From Quillaja saponaria (lineage: Eukaryota > Streptophyta > Magnoliopsida > Fabales > Quillajaceae): a stretch of 64,000 nt of DNA. Location of the stretch: contig CM055618.1 in assembly GCA_029379385.1 (NCBI GenBank), positions 9,558,134 to 9,622,133 of the forward strand. Direction: 5' to 3'. The notes under the pieces were generated by a model, which made no database searches, had not been told where the DNA came from, and was given only the letters and a program-made list of their open reading frames with translations. Numbering within the stretch: the stretch's first letter is position 1; each line of letters starts with the position of its first letter. A program made the translations under genes and the position numbers. Positions 1 to 12,779 of this stretch are shown here, in pieces.

Positions 1-153
1 TATCAACTTCTACAAAGTATAGAATCATGTCCTTCAATTTGATTCAACTAAGAGTAATTGATTTGACCTAATTTTCAACAATGTGTGCTCTTTTATTGAT
101 TTCAACTTGTATTTGCATTATTATTTATCTGTGTTTGCTACTTGCAGAAACAG

Positions 154-158
<5 letters not shown>

Positions 159-206
<48 letters not shown>
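159..206. repeat. (AT)n microsatellite
   Basis: About 48 bases of uninterrupted AT dinucleotides. It creates an artificial Ile-Tyr run in one reading frame that should not be taken as protein. Confidence 0.95.
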
Positions 207-212
<6 letters not shown>

Positions 213-460
213 TAGTATCTGTCATTGTAGATGCAGAAAAAGACATCAGCGTTTGGCACATAATTTTTCTCCATCTGCTTTGGCAGACGCAAATATTTTT
301 ATATGTTTTATCCCGATGGTCTTGTCACATCCCTTATGGAGGCATGACTGGTTGGCAAATTGGATAATCAAATCTTGATAACCCTAACTTTACCACAACT
401 AAACATATATGACTCTTGACTAAAGCAATACATAAAGACAAATTTTATAAAATAGAAGGT
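207..460. other. non-coding, possible CACTA subterminal sequence
   Basis: No gene is seen. A stretch near 279-296 (TTGGCAGACGCAAATAT) closely resembles one near 8942-8958 (TTGGCAGACACAGATAAT). Such short motifs repeated toward both ends are typical of CACTA (En/Spm) elements, and a CACTA transposase remnant lies between them at 5.5-6.65 kb. The link is inference; no intact terminal inverted repeat was found. Confidence 0.25.
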
Positions 461-1990
461 AACAATAAAAATTTGTTTATTAAAATAAATAACAAATAAC
501 TAGATTATTACATAACACAAAATCTAATAGCCCACAACTCTGATGTGACTGCAAACTTTCATCATGGACTTCAAGTATGAGATTCTGAATATACTTTGCT
601 ACTAAACACTTGACAAGTCGAGTATCGATAAATGTCATTCCCTGAAATCCTATTACTAAAAAAATAAATACCAACAAATAGGGGTGAGTCCTACAGACTC
701 AGTGAGTGAAAAATCATAAATAAAACGTACTAGTATCACTCAAATCACATATATCATCATTTAATCTCCAATAACAATTCATGTTTTAATTCAATAGTAC
801 CGGCACGCATGTGTAATTTTCATAAAGCCGCAATATACATGTTTTAGAACATATATAATTCAATTCAAATATCTAAATTTCATAATTGTAAACAAAGCAA
901 CCAAAGCATACAAAACAAGCAAAAGGCTAACTGAGTAACTCAGTCCCGCACAACAGTATCACCCTCCTTACTAGACATTTACGTGCTTGCATAATAGATT
1001 AATCTCCTTACATAATCCATCCCATCGGGGCTGAGTACTCAAAATTTTAAAACATTTATCAAGATCAGAATATTTTAGAATTTTAAATCGAAATATCCTA
1101 GGTGCACCTAGATTTTAGTTCCGGAAATAAAAATCAATTCTCAGAAAAATTTCAGTTTGTTGGCCCTTCTTAACCACAAACATGATTTAAATAACTCACT
1201 AAAACATTGTACTTGTACATTTATTTAAATACATATACAATTACACATAATAATCTAATCCCAAAGGCAATAATTAATCACTCACAATGATACGATTTTC
1301 GCTAGTTGCTTTCTTTTGTACTCACACACGTCATTAGTTTGACAATATATATTCTAGGGCTGAAAAAAATGTTTCCAAGAACTAATTAGTTTTAAGTTTC
1401 GTAACTATAATTTTCTAGTTGCTAAACTTATATATATCACTTTCAACATGTTTCTTTGAAACTAATTCCTTTTAGGTACTTTAACAATATTACCTTGAAA
1501 GCAACTTTAATTTCATTTCATGTAGATATGTATAAACATTATATATACATACCAAGAATCAAATGTACCATCCATGTCTCTTAATTTAAATTTTAACTAA
1601 AAAAACTTATGCATATTAACTTTTATGTATTTATTCACATTTAAATTCTCCTAAATATTTTATTGAACACCTAGCATGCATTTTATTTTCTAACCAATAT
1701 ATATGTGTTTGTATGTATATACACCTCCCAATACAATTAATAAACTTTTATTAACTACTATCCCATTCAAGTTCTAATTATTAAATTCAATTTAAAACTT
1801 TCATCACAATGTGATCTATATATCACTAATATCAATATACATATTTCAATTTCCAAGACCTCCTCCTTGTTCATATCATCTTTATCACAAACCACTACAG
1901 ATGAATTTATTGACTCTATATTCATGTAACACTAACACAGTTTCGCGTTACTCTTATTTACAAGAGTCCGATGCTCCTTATGTATCAATC
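461..1990. other. AT-rich non-coding DNA, unidentified repeat remnant
   Basis: No open frame with recognisable protein content. The part around 680-1060 has several short repeats of the type ACTCAGTGAGT / ACTGAGTAACTCAG, which suggests old LTR or transposon sequence, but I could not assign it to a family. Confidence 0.3.
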
Positions 1991-1994
1991 TTCA

Positions 1995-2342
1995 TTAACA
2001 TTTAGATTGAGAATGTGACACAGTCTTAGTTGTAGAATCAGCACTGAGAAATAGGTCTCTTGTAAAAAGGGCATGCTCCCTAGTTCGTGACGAGTGTGCA
2101 GACTTAGCAAATAGGCGGAATTCAATCTCAGGAGTTGAAAGAGGCAAATAAAGAGACACAGTACTCTTAGGCCGAAGTGAAAATTTGGAGATTGGCAGAG
2201 AACTTGGTGGTGGAGAGTTTGAGTAGGTAGGTCTAGCCCATAACTTAGAAAATAATAAGCTTACATTAGGGATCCCGTCACTAATAACTCTCTCTCTTTG
2301 ATGAAATTTACCATTAATAAGAATAGGAGTGCTTTTCACGAC
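1995..2342 (-). pseudogene. fragment of a small proline-rich plant protein gene
   Basis: An open frame of about 114 residues reads on the - strand. It contains LFSKLWARPTYSNSPPPSS followed by LPISKFSLRPK, and then a serine-rich tail. This resembles, from memory, a family of small conserved plant proteins with an SPPPSSLPxPxF short linear motif like that of PNRC-type proteins; I am not certain of the family name. The frame begins at GTG with an in-frame TGA three codons upstream, so no ATG is available, and no continuation exon was found after TKT. It is therefore either a single exon of a gene whose other exons I cannot see, or, more likely given the surrounding transposon debris, a broken or captured gene fragment. 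Confidence 0.4.
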
Positions 2343-5300
2343 AAATCACAAAATCAAATATTATCCCACTCACACAACTTAAATTGATTCAAAGAAACCC
2401 ACGAGATCCACTACTACAAAATTTCAGTCACAAGGCTAAAAAAAATGCTAAAAGATAGAAACTTTAATGATTCTAATTGCACTATATGCATCAGTCGACT
2501 AGATCTTCACCACAATAGATCCAAACTTAGTTATCTTAAATAAACAATTTCCTTCAGAACTTGTTGATTAATTCACCAAAACAAAAACCCAATTCAATAT
2601 ATTAAGATCAACCAGATTTCTTAAGGTTTTTAATTAGATCCAACCTAGTCATGGAAAGATAAAAAAAAAACTAATAGGGACCTGGAATAGTATAACTAAG
2701 ATGGTTCCTCTTTTCCTTTTATGGATAGTTTTGAATTTTTATTTCATTTTATTATTCTTTATTATTATTATTATTTTGGTGTTAGTATCAATCAAAGTGT
2801 CTCATGGAGCAGAGACCCATGAGAGAGTGTTAGAACTTTAAAGTAGAATCCACCCAAACAATTAGACAAATCAAAATCACACATAGAAAACCCAAATCAG
2901 AAAGTTGATTCAAAAATCAAAGACTCACCCAAAAGCTCAAATATGGCAAACAAGAAAAGCAACTCCCACGGCCAAGGAAAGAATATGGGACCAAGAAAGA
3001 AAAAGCATGGCAGAGATTATAATAGGAAGAAGAATAAGTCGGTTATAAGAGGGTGAAAAGAAAGTCAATACATTAATAAAAAAAAAAAAAACTATAAAAT
3101 TGTGGTCCAACTTTGCTTCAAAATGAATGGTGATTATAAATACCAAATAAAAACACACACATATATATATATATATATTACTTTTATATTTTAATTGTAC
3201 ATTAGATATATACAGTAGTAAAATTTATTCGAATAAATTTCATATTTTAAATCGACCCTTAGAGTAAGGAAAATTAAATTTACATACATGTCCAAATACA
3301 CTCTTATTTTAATTTACTTTATACAAATTTATTATTTGCATTGTCATGATAATTTAGGTACACATTTTAAAGTATACATTAGCCAGTCGGGTTATAATAG
3401 GTATTTCCTTCTTTTTTTCCCCCATTATTGTCTTCTCTCCTGAGCTTGATCTGAGATAGTCCAGACCCTAGCTATGATGCTGTCCAACTTACCGTCCTTA
3501 TCCAGCCCATTGCCACTGACCTTCCTCCCTCTCCAAGCTTCTTCTTGCTACGTTTTAGATACTGATATGATTTTCTCCAATTCTTCCAAGCTCTAATTCA
3601 ACCATTTTTCCAGCAAGAAAATTTTCTTATTAGTCAAACCATTTGGGTTTGTTAATTGAGTTATTTAATCCATTTTATGAAATTATGCATCTAATAACTA
3701 AATCTATCCCTTTACTTTGGATTGGCACCATCTTTTTTTATTAGCTTTACTTCTATGTTATTGTATCAAGGTGGGTGGAAAAAAGATAATATAGAAACAA
3801 ATTGGAAAGAGATAATGTATCACATCAAGTCTTGTGTTATGTAGGAGTAGCTTAGACTCAATTATAAATCATGTATGCCTGTATAACTATGTATGATAGA
3901 TACGTACTAATATTTGTTGTGTGTATGGCTATCTGATCTTGATCTAAAAAAGAGGTTCCATGTTTGTTGTTTTCTTGTCTGACTCTGAGTAAGGGCCTAG
4001 GTCTAAATGGTCATGAATAGTGAAACGGGGTTTCATGGAAGAGTTATGGGTTGGCCATGGTTGTGGATAATGTCTGGTATGCCTAGCTGAATGGCACAGT
4101 TGAGAGACATGGAGCTTATGAAGTTAAACATGTATTTGTACACTGAAACAACTCACTTGCTTCAGTGCCATGAATAGAGTCCATAACTGAGAAGATTAAT
4201 TTATAACTTCTAAGGTCCCTATAAGTTCAACCCTGCTTTGTATAAATTTTTAGCATAAAGTAATTTATTGTATTGTTCTCCTACATGGCTTAGTTGACCT
4301 TTGTGCCTTTCTTTCTATATTTTTGTTTTATTTTGTTTTTCGGAGCAAGTTCCTCATGCCATAATTTTATTAGCATGTTGTTCATAGCCACTAGTATTTC
4401 AATAGTGCATTAGCTTCAATTTTGTTTCCTCTTGTACCAGTTTAAAATGATGGAAAAAATATATTGAAAGGGACTATAAAAGGTTTAGTTGCTTTTTTTA
4501 TTTTTCTTTCTCTTTTCTTTCATAGATTGGTTCTGCTATCTTGTTTAGTTTATATAGATGCCTATTTTTCTCGTCCCTTTCAATATTCCGTCACAGCTTT
4601 AGGTATAGTCAAACCCGTATATGAACCTGCACTAGAAACTTCTTGATATGATGTAATCCTTTTGTTTTTCTCTAGTTTAGATGGTACAATAAGTGTGTAT
4701 GTAGTATGCTTCCTTCTCTTCCCTGCTGCCATCATTAGCTTGTGCTTTAGCAAAGAATCCATAATGGACAAGTAAGTGCATTAGTCACTTCACATAACTA
4801 GTTTTAGCCTAGGTTTAAATTAAGTGAGAGAAAACTATTGAAAACCAGAAGCCATAACCTGATGACAAACACAGTAGGTAGGTTCCTTAGGATCAATGTA
4901 TTGGTCAACATCCATGGGAGTAGCACAATCCTTTTTATGGATTCCTGGCAGGGGCATGAGTTCATTAAGATCAATATGTTGATTATGGGGCTTAAGTTGC
5001 CTCCATCAATTTAGAAGAAGAGGAACAAATATAAGACTGAATTTCCTTACACGCAGTTGGTTTCTCAAAACATTGACATAACTGATTTTTTATTGAAAGT
5101 TGGAAAAGTTATTATGCTAAGTTGCTTGAAACTTTGTTTCTTTAAAAAGAATTTTGTGCCTAGTTGTTAGATTATGCTTTCAGTTTAAGATGCTTAGGTA
5201 GATGAAAAGGACTTAATAGTTTCTAGCTTGAACGTCCTAGAGCTTTATTGTCACTGGCCATCACATCAACTACATCTCTGTCCACCACATTGGTTACACT

Positions 5301-5490
5301 AGCTTCCTCTACAACTATAACTCTAGTATGTCTCCACTTCCCTTTAAAGTTAGAGCTCTACCTCCTAGTGTTTCGTTACTTGCTCTATCCTCGGGATTTG
5401 CACTGACTTGTAAGTTATAATTTCAAACTTTGATAATGAATTTTATTACTTATTGATTTTTTTAAAAATTTCATTGTTCTTACACTACTT
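2343..5490. other. intergenic, no recognised gene
   Basis: AT-rich DNA with no frame that I recognise on either strand. It contains a short (AT)n run at about 3161-3179 and a CACTACTACAAAATTT string at 2411-2426 that resembles the outer end of a CACTA element; no matching opposite end was found, so the latter is only a hint. Confidence 0.5.
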
Positions 5491-5499
5491 AACTTGTAT

Positions 5500-6650
5500 T
5501 GTAGCTATAGATCATGATCAAGATGCTGAGCATGGGGCAGTTCTTGAACCTTCTGTATAGGATCACGACATCCCCCATGAGGCAAGTGATGTCGCTGAGT
5601 GTGCTACAAGATTAGAGAGGGGGAAAAGGGGCAAGAATAATATTGCCCATTTCCATGAGATTGAGGAAAATGACCCATTCATCCACATAGTTGGATGCAA
5701 GTAAGTAAATTATATTTATAATTTTGTATTCATATATCTTGTATTTTACTAAAGTTTGTTTCTTTTTGTTTGTATTGTAAAGCATTCGTTGGGAACGACC
5801 CAAGAACACGAAAGTGGTGATTATCATTTCTAGTATAATAATGAACCACTTTCCAGTACCGGAAGTTTTCCGAGAACACGAGGACACGAAAACCTTATGC
5901 TATAGTGATTTTATAGTAAGTTCAATTTTGTTATTGCTTAAGTTTTAATTTTTTTTAATATATTGTTAAATTACTGACAATATACTTTTGGTTGTAATTT
6001 ATGTTGCATAGATGGTTTTTGTGTTTAATGGAGCGATGTCTTCCAGAAGATTCGTGCAGAATTAAAAAGGAAGCAGCCATCAAGCCCACTTACTTAGAGG
6101 AAGGATAAGCACCCAAATTGGATTCAACAGAATTATCGGGAGTCCTTGAGTGATGAATAGATGAGTCCTGACTTCCAGAGGCACTCCCAGACGATGGGCG
6201 TGAATAGGTGAGTGGGTAGTGAGCATATTCTTTATGTTTCCGGCTCTATCAGCACAGTTGTTCACTAGAAGCAATTGGTTAATAATAATTTATTTAATAA
6301 ATATTAGTTATAAATTTGTATCACAATATATTTAACTATTATCATTTTAAAATTTCTATAGAGTAGCAAGAGTTAGGTGGAGAACCCATAGTTATTGAGG
6401 TTTTTAATTGCACTCACAAGGGAGAGTCCGATGACTTTGTTAACACAAAGTTGAAGGCCATTGGTGTAAGTATTAATCAACATTTTTTGTTTTACATAGT
6501 TGTTATTATTTTTTACATACATAACTTGCCTTCATTTATAGGAGAAGTTTAAAGCATTAAAGGTAGTACAACTAGAGCAATCTAGCACCAGTAGTAGGAT
6601 ATTGCTACTACAATTGCTGAGGCCCCAGTGTACAATAGTTAATTAGGAGA
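5500..6650 (+). mobile_element. decayed CACTA (En/Spm) transposase fragment
   Basis: Conceptual translation gives blocks typical of plant CACTA (Ptta/En/Spm) transposase C-terminal regions, interrupted by stops and shifts. Around 6160-6210 one reads SPDFQRHSQTMGVNR, and at 6367-6450 QELGGEPIVIEVFNCTHK followed by a DDFVNTK block; the family has similar ELGGEPTPIEVFxxTHxKKD segments. Intron-like gaps with gt/ag borders separate the blocks at 5700-5770 and 5915-6010. An in-frame stop (TAG at 6364) and others show it is not functional. It probably belongs to the same dead element as the tandem array just downstream. Confidence 0.6.
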
Positions 6651-6754
6651 GAGCTAGGGTACATCCACCATCACCTCAATCATCTTTGGTACTTATTATT
6701 TAAATTTTATTTTTGTAATGTAAAAGTTTGAGTTTATTTTTATTTACATGCAAA

Positions 6755-8215
6755 AACATGCCAATTTTGGGTTTGAGAGATAAAATGGTCAAATACTAGC
6801 CCATTTAGGATTTTGGTAGTACTGGCACAACACTAGAGACGAATAAAACTTGTAGGAAAAACCAAAAATCTATTTGGATTAACGATTAGGATTTTAGAAA
6901 AAAAATTTAAGGTTTAAGGCAAAAACTTGTCAAGTTTGAAATTGGGAAGCATAACAGTCAAAAACTAGTTTGTTTAGGATTCCAGGAGTATCGACACAAC
7001 CGTAAGGATCGATAAGACTAGCAGGAAAAGTTGGAAATCCTTTTAGATCAACAGTTATGATTTAAGAAAAAAAATTTGAGTTTCAAAGCAAAAACTTGCC
7101 AAGTTTATGTTTGGGGGCAAAACTATCAAAAACTAGTCCATTTAGGATTCTAGGAGTATCATAACGACTAAATTGAAGAATAAGACTTTTAGGAAAAGTC
7201 AAAAATCCATTTGAACAATTGTTAGAATTTTTGGAAAAAATTTGACTTTTAAGAAAAAAACTTGCCCAGTTTGGGTTCGGGGGGCAAAACTGTTAAAAAC
7301 TAATATGTTTAGGATTCCATGAGACTAGAATAACAGTGAGGACGAATAAAACTTGTTGGAAAAGTCAAAAATTCATTTGGGTTAATGGTTAGGATTTTAG
7401 AAAAAATTTGAGTTTCAAGGCAAAAATTTCCTGAAGTTTGGGTTTGGGGAGGGAGGAACAATAAAAAATTAATCTGTTTATGATTTTTGGAGTACCAAAA
7501 CGATCATGGGTACAAATAAGACTCATGGAAAAAGCCATAAATCTATTTAGATAAATAGTTAGGATTTTAAGACAAAATTTAAGTTTCAAGGTAAAAAATT
7601 TCAAGTTTGGGATCGCGTGGCAAAATAGTTTAAAATAGTCTATTTAGTATTCTAGGAGTATCAGAACGACCGTGAAGATGGATAAGACTTGTAGGAATAT
7701 CTATAAATATATTTGGATCAACGGTTAGAATTTTAGAAAAAAAATTAAGTTTGATGGTAAATAGTTACCAAGTTTGGGTTCGGGGGAAAAATAGTAAAAA
7801 GTTAGTTTGCTTTGGATTTTAGGAGTACTTGAACGAATAGAGGAATGAGTAAGACTTGTAGAAAAATCCAGAAATCCGTTTGGACTAACATTTAGGATTT
7901 TAAGGAAAAATTTGAATTTCAAGGCAAAAACTTGCCAAGTTTGTGTTCTGGGAGCAAAATGATCAAAAACTAGTCAATTTAAGATTTTGGTAGTATCAGA
8001 ACTACAGTGGGGATGAATAAGACTTGTAGAAAATTCAAAAATTCAAAAATTCATTTGGATCAACGATTAGGATTTTAGGATAAATTTTGAGTTTCCAAGC
8101 AAAAACTTTGAAAACCTAGGTTCGGAAGGTAAAATGGTCAAATACTAATCTATTTAGGGCTCTAGAAATACAAATATGATCGGGGGGACGAATAAGACCT
8201 GTAGAAACAAACAGA
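6755..8215. repeat. tandem array, ~168-bp unit, about nine copies
   Basis: A diverged tandem repeat. The anchor CTTGCCAAGTTTGGGTTCGG recurs in variant form near 6757, 6928, 7091, 7261, 7428, 7592, 7766, 7931 and 8104, and a second anchor (GAATAAGACTTGTAGGAAAA) recurs near 6840, 7010, 7181, 7344, 7516, 7680, 7848, 8015 and 8190. Spacing is 163-175 bases. Units differ by many substitutions and small indels, so the array is old. It lies immediately 3' of the CACTA transposase remnant and is probably internal to that element. Confidence 0.9.
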
Positions 8216-9740
8216 AATAAAATGTAACTTTGAAAATTTTGCTTAATTTGTCAAAGTTAATTAATTAGAGTTTTAACTTTATGCATATTAATTTATAAGT
8301 ATATATAACTTATAACATATTTATTTTGATTATTTCAAATTTCACCTCCTACATCCAAACCTTAACACCTGAGTTAGGTTGACAAAGAAGCTGGAGATGA
8401 TCACGAAGATTTAGGATTTGGAGATGAGACCGATATATTTTACTTTCATTTATTATTTATTGTAAATAATATTGTTACGATCAATGATTTTTGTATATTA
8501 ATTTTTTTTATTGGTTTAAAATTTAGATTTAAATAAAAAAAAAATTCTTTTAAAGCATGTATTTATAGGTATAAAAATAAAATAAAACTGTTAAAAAATT
8601 TGAGTCATTTGCATCTGCATTTGTCTTCATTATGTCTGCAGGATGCTGACACAGATAATTTACAAAAATTTTAAAAATAATTGTTTGTTTTTCTTGCTCT
8701 GACATACAGGTGTAGTACATATATGTCTTTGTTTCTGTGTCTGGGTCCCAAAAGCTGAGATATGGAACCTTAATTATTGGCAGTTAGATTTTGAGTCTAT
8801 GGCACAGGCACAAATGTACAGAAGCAGGTAAGTTCTGCATCTGCACAGATGTAGAAATTTTTATCTAAGTCTAGTCTTGCTATCTATTTTCTTCTCTGTC
8901 TGTGTGTTGTGTAGATGCATATTATTATTTGCATCTGTATTTGGCAGACACAGATAATGTTTTTTCTTAATCCCAAGGTGAAGGACATACCTTTAATTAT
9001 TTGACTAGACTAGAGAAGTGAATTAGTTAAGGTGCATATAAGCTGACTTAAACATCACTTGACTAGTAAATAGAAAACATAATCATTTTAAAAAATAGTC
9101 AAATATGGATTATTATATCTTATACTAACTCACATGTTTTTGTTCTTTTTAATTTCTTTTAATAATAGTATGTCACTCATGTAAAAAATTTGTTTATTTT
9201 TGTTTAAACGACGTATTCAGATGAAGTATTAAACTTGCAGTATTTTTTAAGATTAGTTCACCTCTTAAGTTTATTAGAACTTTTTTATTGGTTTCTCTCA
9301 TGCAAATAGAAGGATTGTGCTTAATTAATCATGTTAAATGTGTCAATTATAAAGCTTACAGGATTAGAGAGCAGTTGTTGGAAATGCCATTTAGTTAAAG
9401 TCTTCAATACAAATTTGGTTCATATAATCTGTAAAGGTCTAGCTAGATATAGTTTTCATTCATTTTAATGGATAAAGATGGATAGATGCAGTTAAGATTG
9501 TTTTAGTAGATAGCTCAGAATTAATAATAGCCTTCTGAGTTCCTTTGACATGCATAATAATGCAATGCTATTGTATACAAAGGAAAAAGTTCATTGGTAG
9601 GCTTTCTAATTAGCATCGATGAACTATCTCAGAGATTGTAACCCTAACTGATATATAAATTAATACAATATTATTTTATACACATTTCTTGCTATTTATA
9701 TTACAGGCTAATATTTGTGTTTACAAACCCTTACTCATCA
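8216..9740. other. non-coding; possible CACTA 3' part
   Basis: No gene. Between 8600 and 8960 there are several related short motifs (GCATCTGCATTTG, GATGCTGACACAGATAAT, GCATCTGCACAGATG, TTTGGCAGACACAGATAATG) that look like subterminal repeats of a CACTA element. The remainder (8960-9740) is AT-rich with nothing recognised. Confidence 0.35.
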
Positions 9741-10866
9741 TCCTTTATTCATTCCCATCCTTTATCTAGTGTAGTTCGAGTTTGAATTCGAGAGTCCTAT
9801 ATCAACTTCTTATTCGTTGGTAGGTTTCTAAAACCTTATCCACCAATGCTTTATGACATTTTTATTTTTAATTAAATTTCGAAGAAATTTAAACAAAATT
9901 ACATAAGTTCATATAATTCCAAGGAATTGGCCTGGTGGTATAGAATATGTATTTTATTTATTAACTTTCTGAGCTCGAACCTTCTCAAAATGGGAGGTCT
10001 AAGTAATATCAGGATAATGAAAGATTGGTTGGAATAAGTTACTCAAAAATTATTATGAGAGAGGCTCATAGATTCATAATGCTCCGTGTAGATATTATTA
10101 CAAAATAATTTTGTAGATGAGCCTTTATCAATTTGAATAGGGTTAGTGTTCAGTCGAGTACAAATAAGGAAGTCAGTAGGGCGAGTTCAAAGAGGGTTTA
10201 GCCAAACCCTTAATGTTCCTCCTTTATTTGTACCTAACCTTTAACCAATACAATTTGAGTTCGGATTGGAAAATCCTATATTCACTTCCTATTCGTTCAT
10301 AGATTTCTCAACCCTTATCCACCATGCTTTACTACATTTTTATTTTCAAATAAACTGATAAGAATTTTTAATAAAAATTACATAAATAAGATTTGTAATA
10401 AAATTACGTCAGTAATATAAACCTCCAAAGGATTGTCTTAGTGGTGAACAATGTATATTCTAGTATTGTCTTTCTGAGTTTGAACATTCTCTATTAGGAG
10501 GTCTATGTAATATCAAGATAATGCAAGAGAGATTAGAGTAATTTACTCAAAAAATTATTATGAAGTAGACTCGCTGCTCCATAAAGCTTCATGCAGATAA
10601 TGTTCAATATAAATTATTTTGTAGATGAGACTATACTAATTTGAATAGGGTTATTTGTTGGTCAAGTACAAATAAGGATGTCAGTAGGGCGGGTTTTGGG
10701 AGGGCTTAGCTAAACCCTTTCTCACCCTCCTTAATTTGTCTCTATCCTTTATCTAGAGCAGTTTAAGTTTGTATTAAAGAGTCCTATATCCATTTCCTAT
10801 TTGTTGGTGGATTTTTAAACCTTTCTCAACCTTTGCCTTATTATATTTTGATTTTGTAAATAAACT
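9741..10866. repeat. direct repeat, ~508-bp period, about 2.3 copies
   Basis: A long unit recurs: GTACAAATAAGGAAGTCAGT at 10158 returns as GTACAAATAAGGATGTCAGT at 10666, and the motif around 'gagtcctatatcaacttcttattcgttgg' near 9790 returns near 10274 and 10781. Copies are diverged. No coding content. The segment abuts the 3' end of the RTE LINE at about 10870. Confidence 0.8.
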
Positions 10867-12460
10867 TCTATAACTCAATTCAACAATCCTTAAAACCCAA
10901 ACTAGTTGCAGTCAGCTATATGAAGTCTTTTTCCTCCATTCACCTCAATTCAAGGCATCATTTTAGGTAATATCTAGAGCAGTCATATCCTTCTCAATGA
11001 TTGGCCCCCATGTAAGTTTCAGTCTCCCTTGACTACGTCTAACACATTCCACCTATACTAATTCACATTTTCTAACTACGACATTCATTGGCTGGCATTA
11101 GAAATGTCCAAACCAACACAAGTGATTCTCCTTCATTTTCTCTTCAATAGGTGTTATCTCCACCTTCCTACCGATCTCTTCATTTTGTATTCTATCCTTT
11201 CTTGTATGTACAGTCATCCATCTCAATATTCGCATTTCGGCTACCTCTATCTTATGTTAGTGTTATTTCTTAACTGCCCAACATTCGAAACCATACAATA
11301 TAGCTAGTCTTACTATCGTCCTATAAAAATTTTCTTTCAACCTATTCAGAATTTTAGGATCATATAAAACTCCCGAATCACTTTGTCACTTCACCTACCC
11401 TGATCTTATGGTTCACATCATGCTCAATTGCACCTTTTTTTTTGTATAAATGAATCTAAATACTTAAACACATCCTTTGTAAAGATTGCTTGACTATCCA
11501 AAATTATTTTAGTCGAGCCTCTTCTAATGTCATTGAAATCGCACTCTATATACTCGATTTTTGTTTGTTAGAACCTAAAACCTTTAGATTCTAACGCGTT
11601 CCCCATAAAGTCTTGTTTATCAACATATTATCGTCGGCAAAAGCATGCACCATGGATAAACCTGAATAGTTGAAGTAAGTTCATCTATAATTAAAGTAAA
11701 TAGGTACGGGCTTAAGGATGAGCCTTGGTGAACACATATCGTGATTGGAAATTCTTCAGTCATACCATTTATAGTTCACACCTTAGTCATTACTCCCTTA
11801 CATATATTTTTAATAACTTCTAATATTTAGTTGGGCCTTTCTTCTTCTTAAGAACCACCATAAAACTTGTTTTGACACACTATCATATGTTTTTTCTATA
11901 TCGATAAATGTCATGTGAAAATCCTTTTTCTTTTCTCTATATTTCTCTATTAATCTCCTAATTAAAAAAATAGCTTCTATTATAGATCTTCCAAGCATAA
12001 AGCTAAAGTGATTATCAGAAACTAGAGTCTCATTCCTAAGCCAACGTTAATCACTCTTTCCTAAAGTTTCATTGTATGACTTACAAGTTTTATTTCACGA
12101 TAATTCGTACAACTTTGAAATATCTCTTTTATTCTTATAAATATGAATCAACTTACTCTTCCTTCATTCATCACGCATTGTCCTAGTCACTAAAATCTTG
12201 TTAAAAAGATTTGCGAGCCAAGTTACACTAATATCTCCTAGGCATCTCCAAACTTCAATAGGGATATCATCCAATTCCATTGCTTTACCATTTTTCATCT
12301 TATGAGTAACTTCTGTAACCTCTTTTGCTTTAATCCAATGAACAAATCTATGGTTCATATCATCAAAGGCATCATTTAGTTCCCAAATAGCAACGCTAGA
12401 CTTTCCATTAAATAATGTATAGAAGTAAATTCGCCATCTCTTATTAAAGTACATAATTAC
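10867..12460 (-). mobile_element. decayed RTE-type LINE (reverse transcriptase)
   Basis: On the - strand the RT domain reads in order from high to low coordinates. At 12164-12454 is the upstream block with KMKNGKAMELDDIPIEVW and WLANLFNKIL. At 11810-11998 comes GRSIIEAIFLIRRLIEKYRE then FIDIEKTYDSV. Near 11750-11690 is QGSSLSPYLFTLIID, near 11650 the catalytic box as LFADDNMLI, and near 11570 the KGFRF..TKIEYIEC segment. Stops and frame changes interrupt the ORF. The end near 10870-10920 matches the usual tail (AGTTTGGGTTTTAAGGATTG followed by TTG/TTGAG repeats) of plant RTE LINEs. The 5' part, including endonuclease, is missing. Confidence 0.8.
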
Positions 12461-12779
12461 TGAAAATATTTTCAGTAATACTTCATGAGATAATAATACT
12501 AAAAAATATGTATACCCAAGGGAGGTTTCTATTATTCCATATATAGATTTCTTTAACTTACAAACTAAATAACTATCTTTGTATAACCCTTTAACCTTAT
12601 TTGTATATACCTATTCTTTAATTTACAAAATCCCCATTCAACAATGTCATTCTTAAAACCATAAAGAAAGTACCATGGTAATATGTCTTCCTTATGAGTG
12701 AATCATTTCTTCGTAATCTAGCCTTCTATCTTTTTGAAATTATCAGACGCATCTATTTGATCTCCTTAGGGCCACCATC

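Noticed and set aside
83..367. 94-residue frame with an Ile-Tyr run
   Set aside because: The run is the (AT)n microsatellite; flanks show no protein similarity.
5612..6274. Antisense frames over the CACTA region as genes
   Set aside because: The sense strand gives transposase blocks; antisense frames are shadows.
6755..8215. CRISPR-like array
   Set aside because: Units are contiguous diverged tandem repeats without unique spacers, in plant nuclear DNA.
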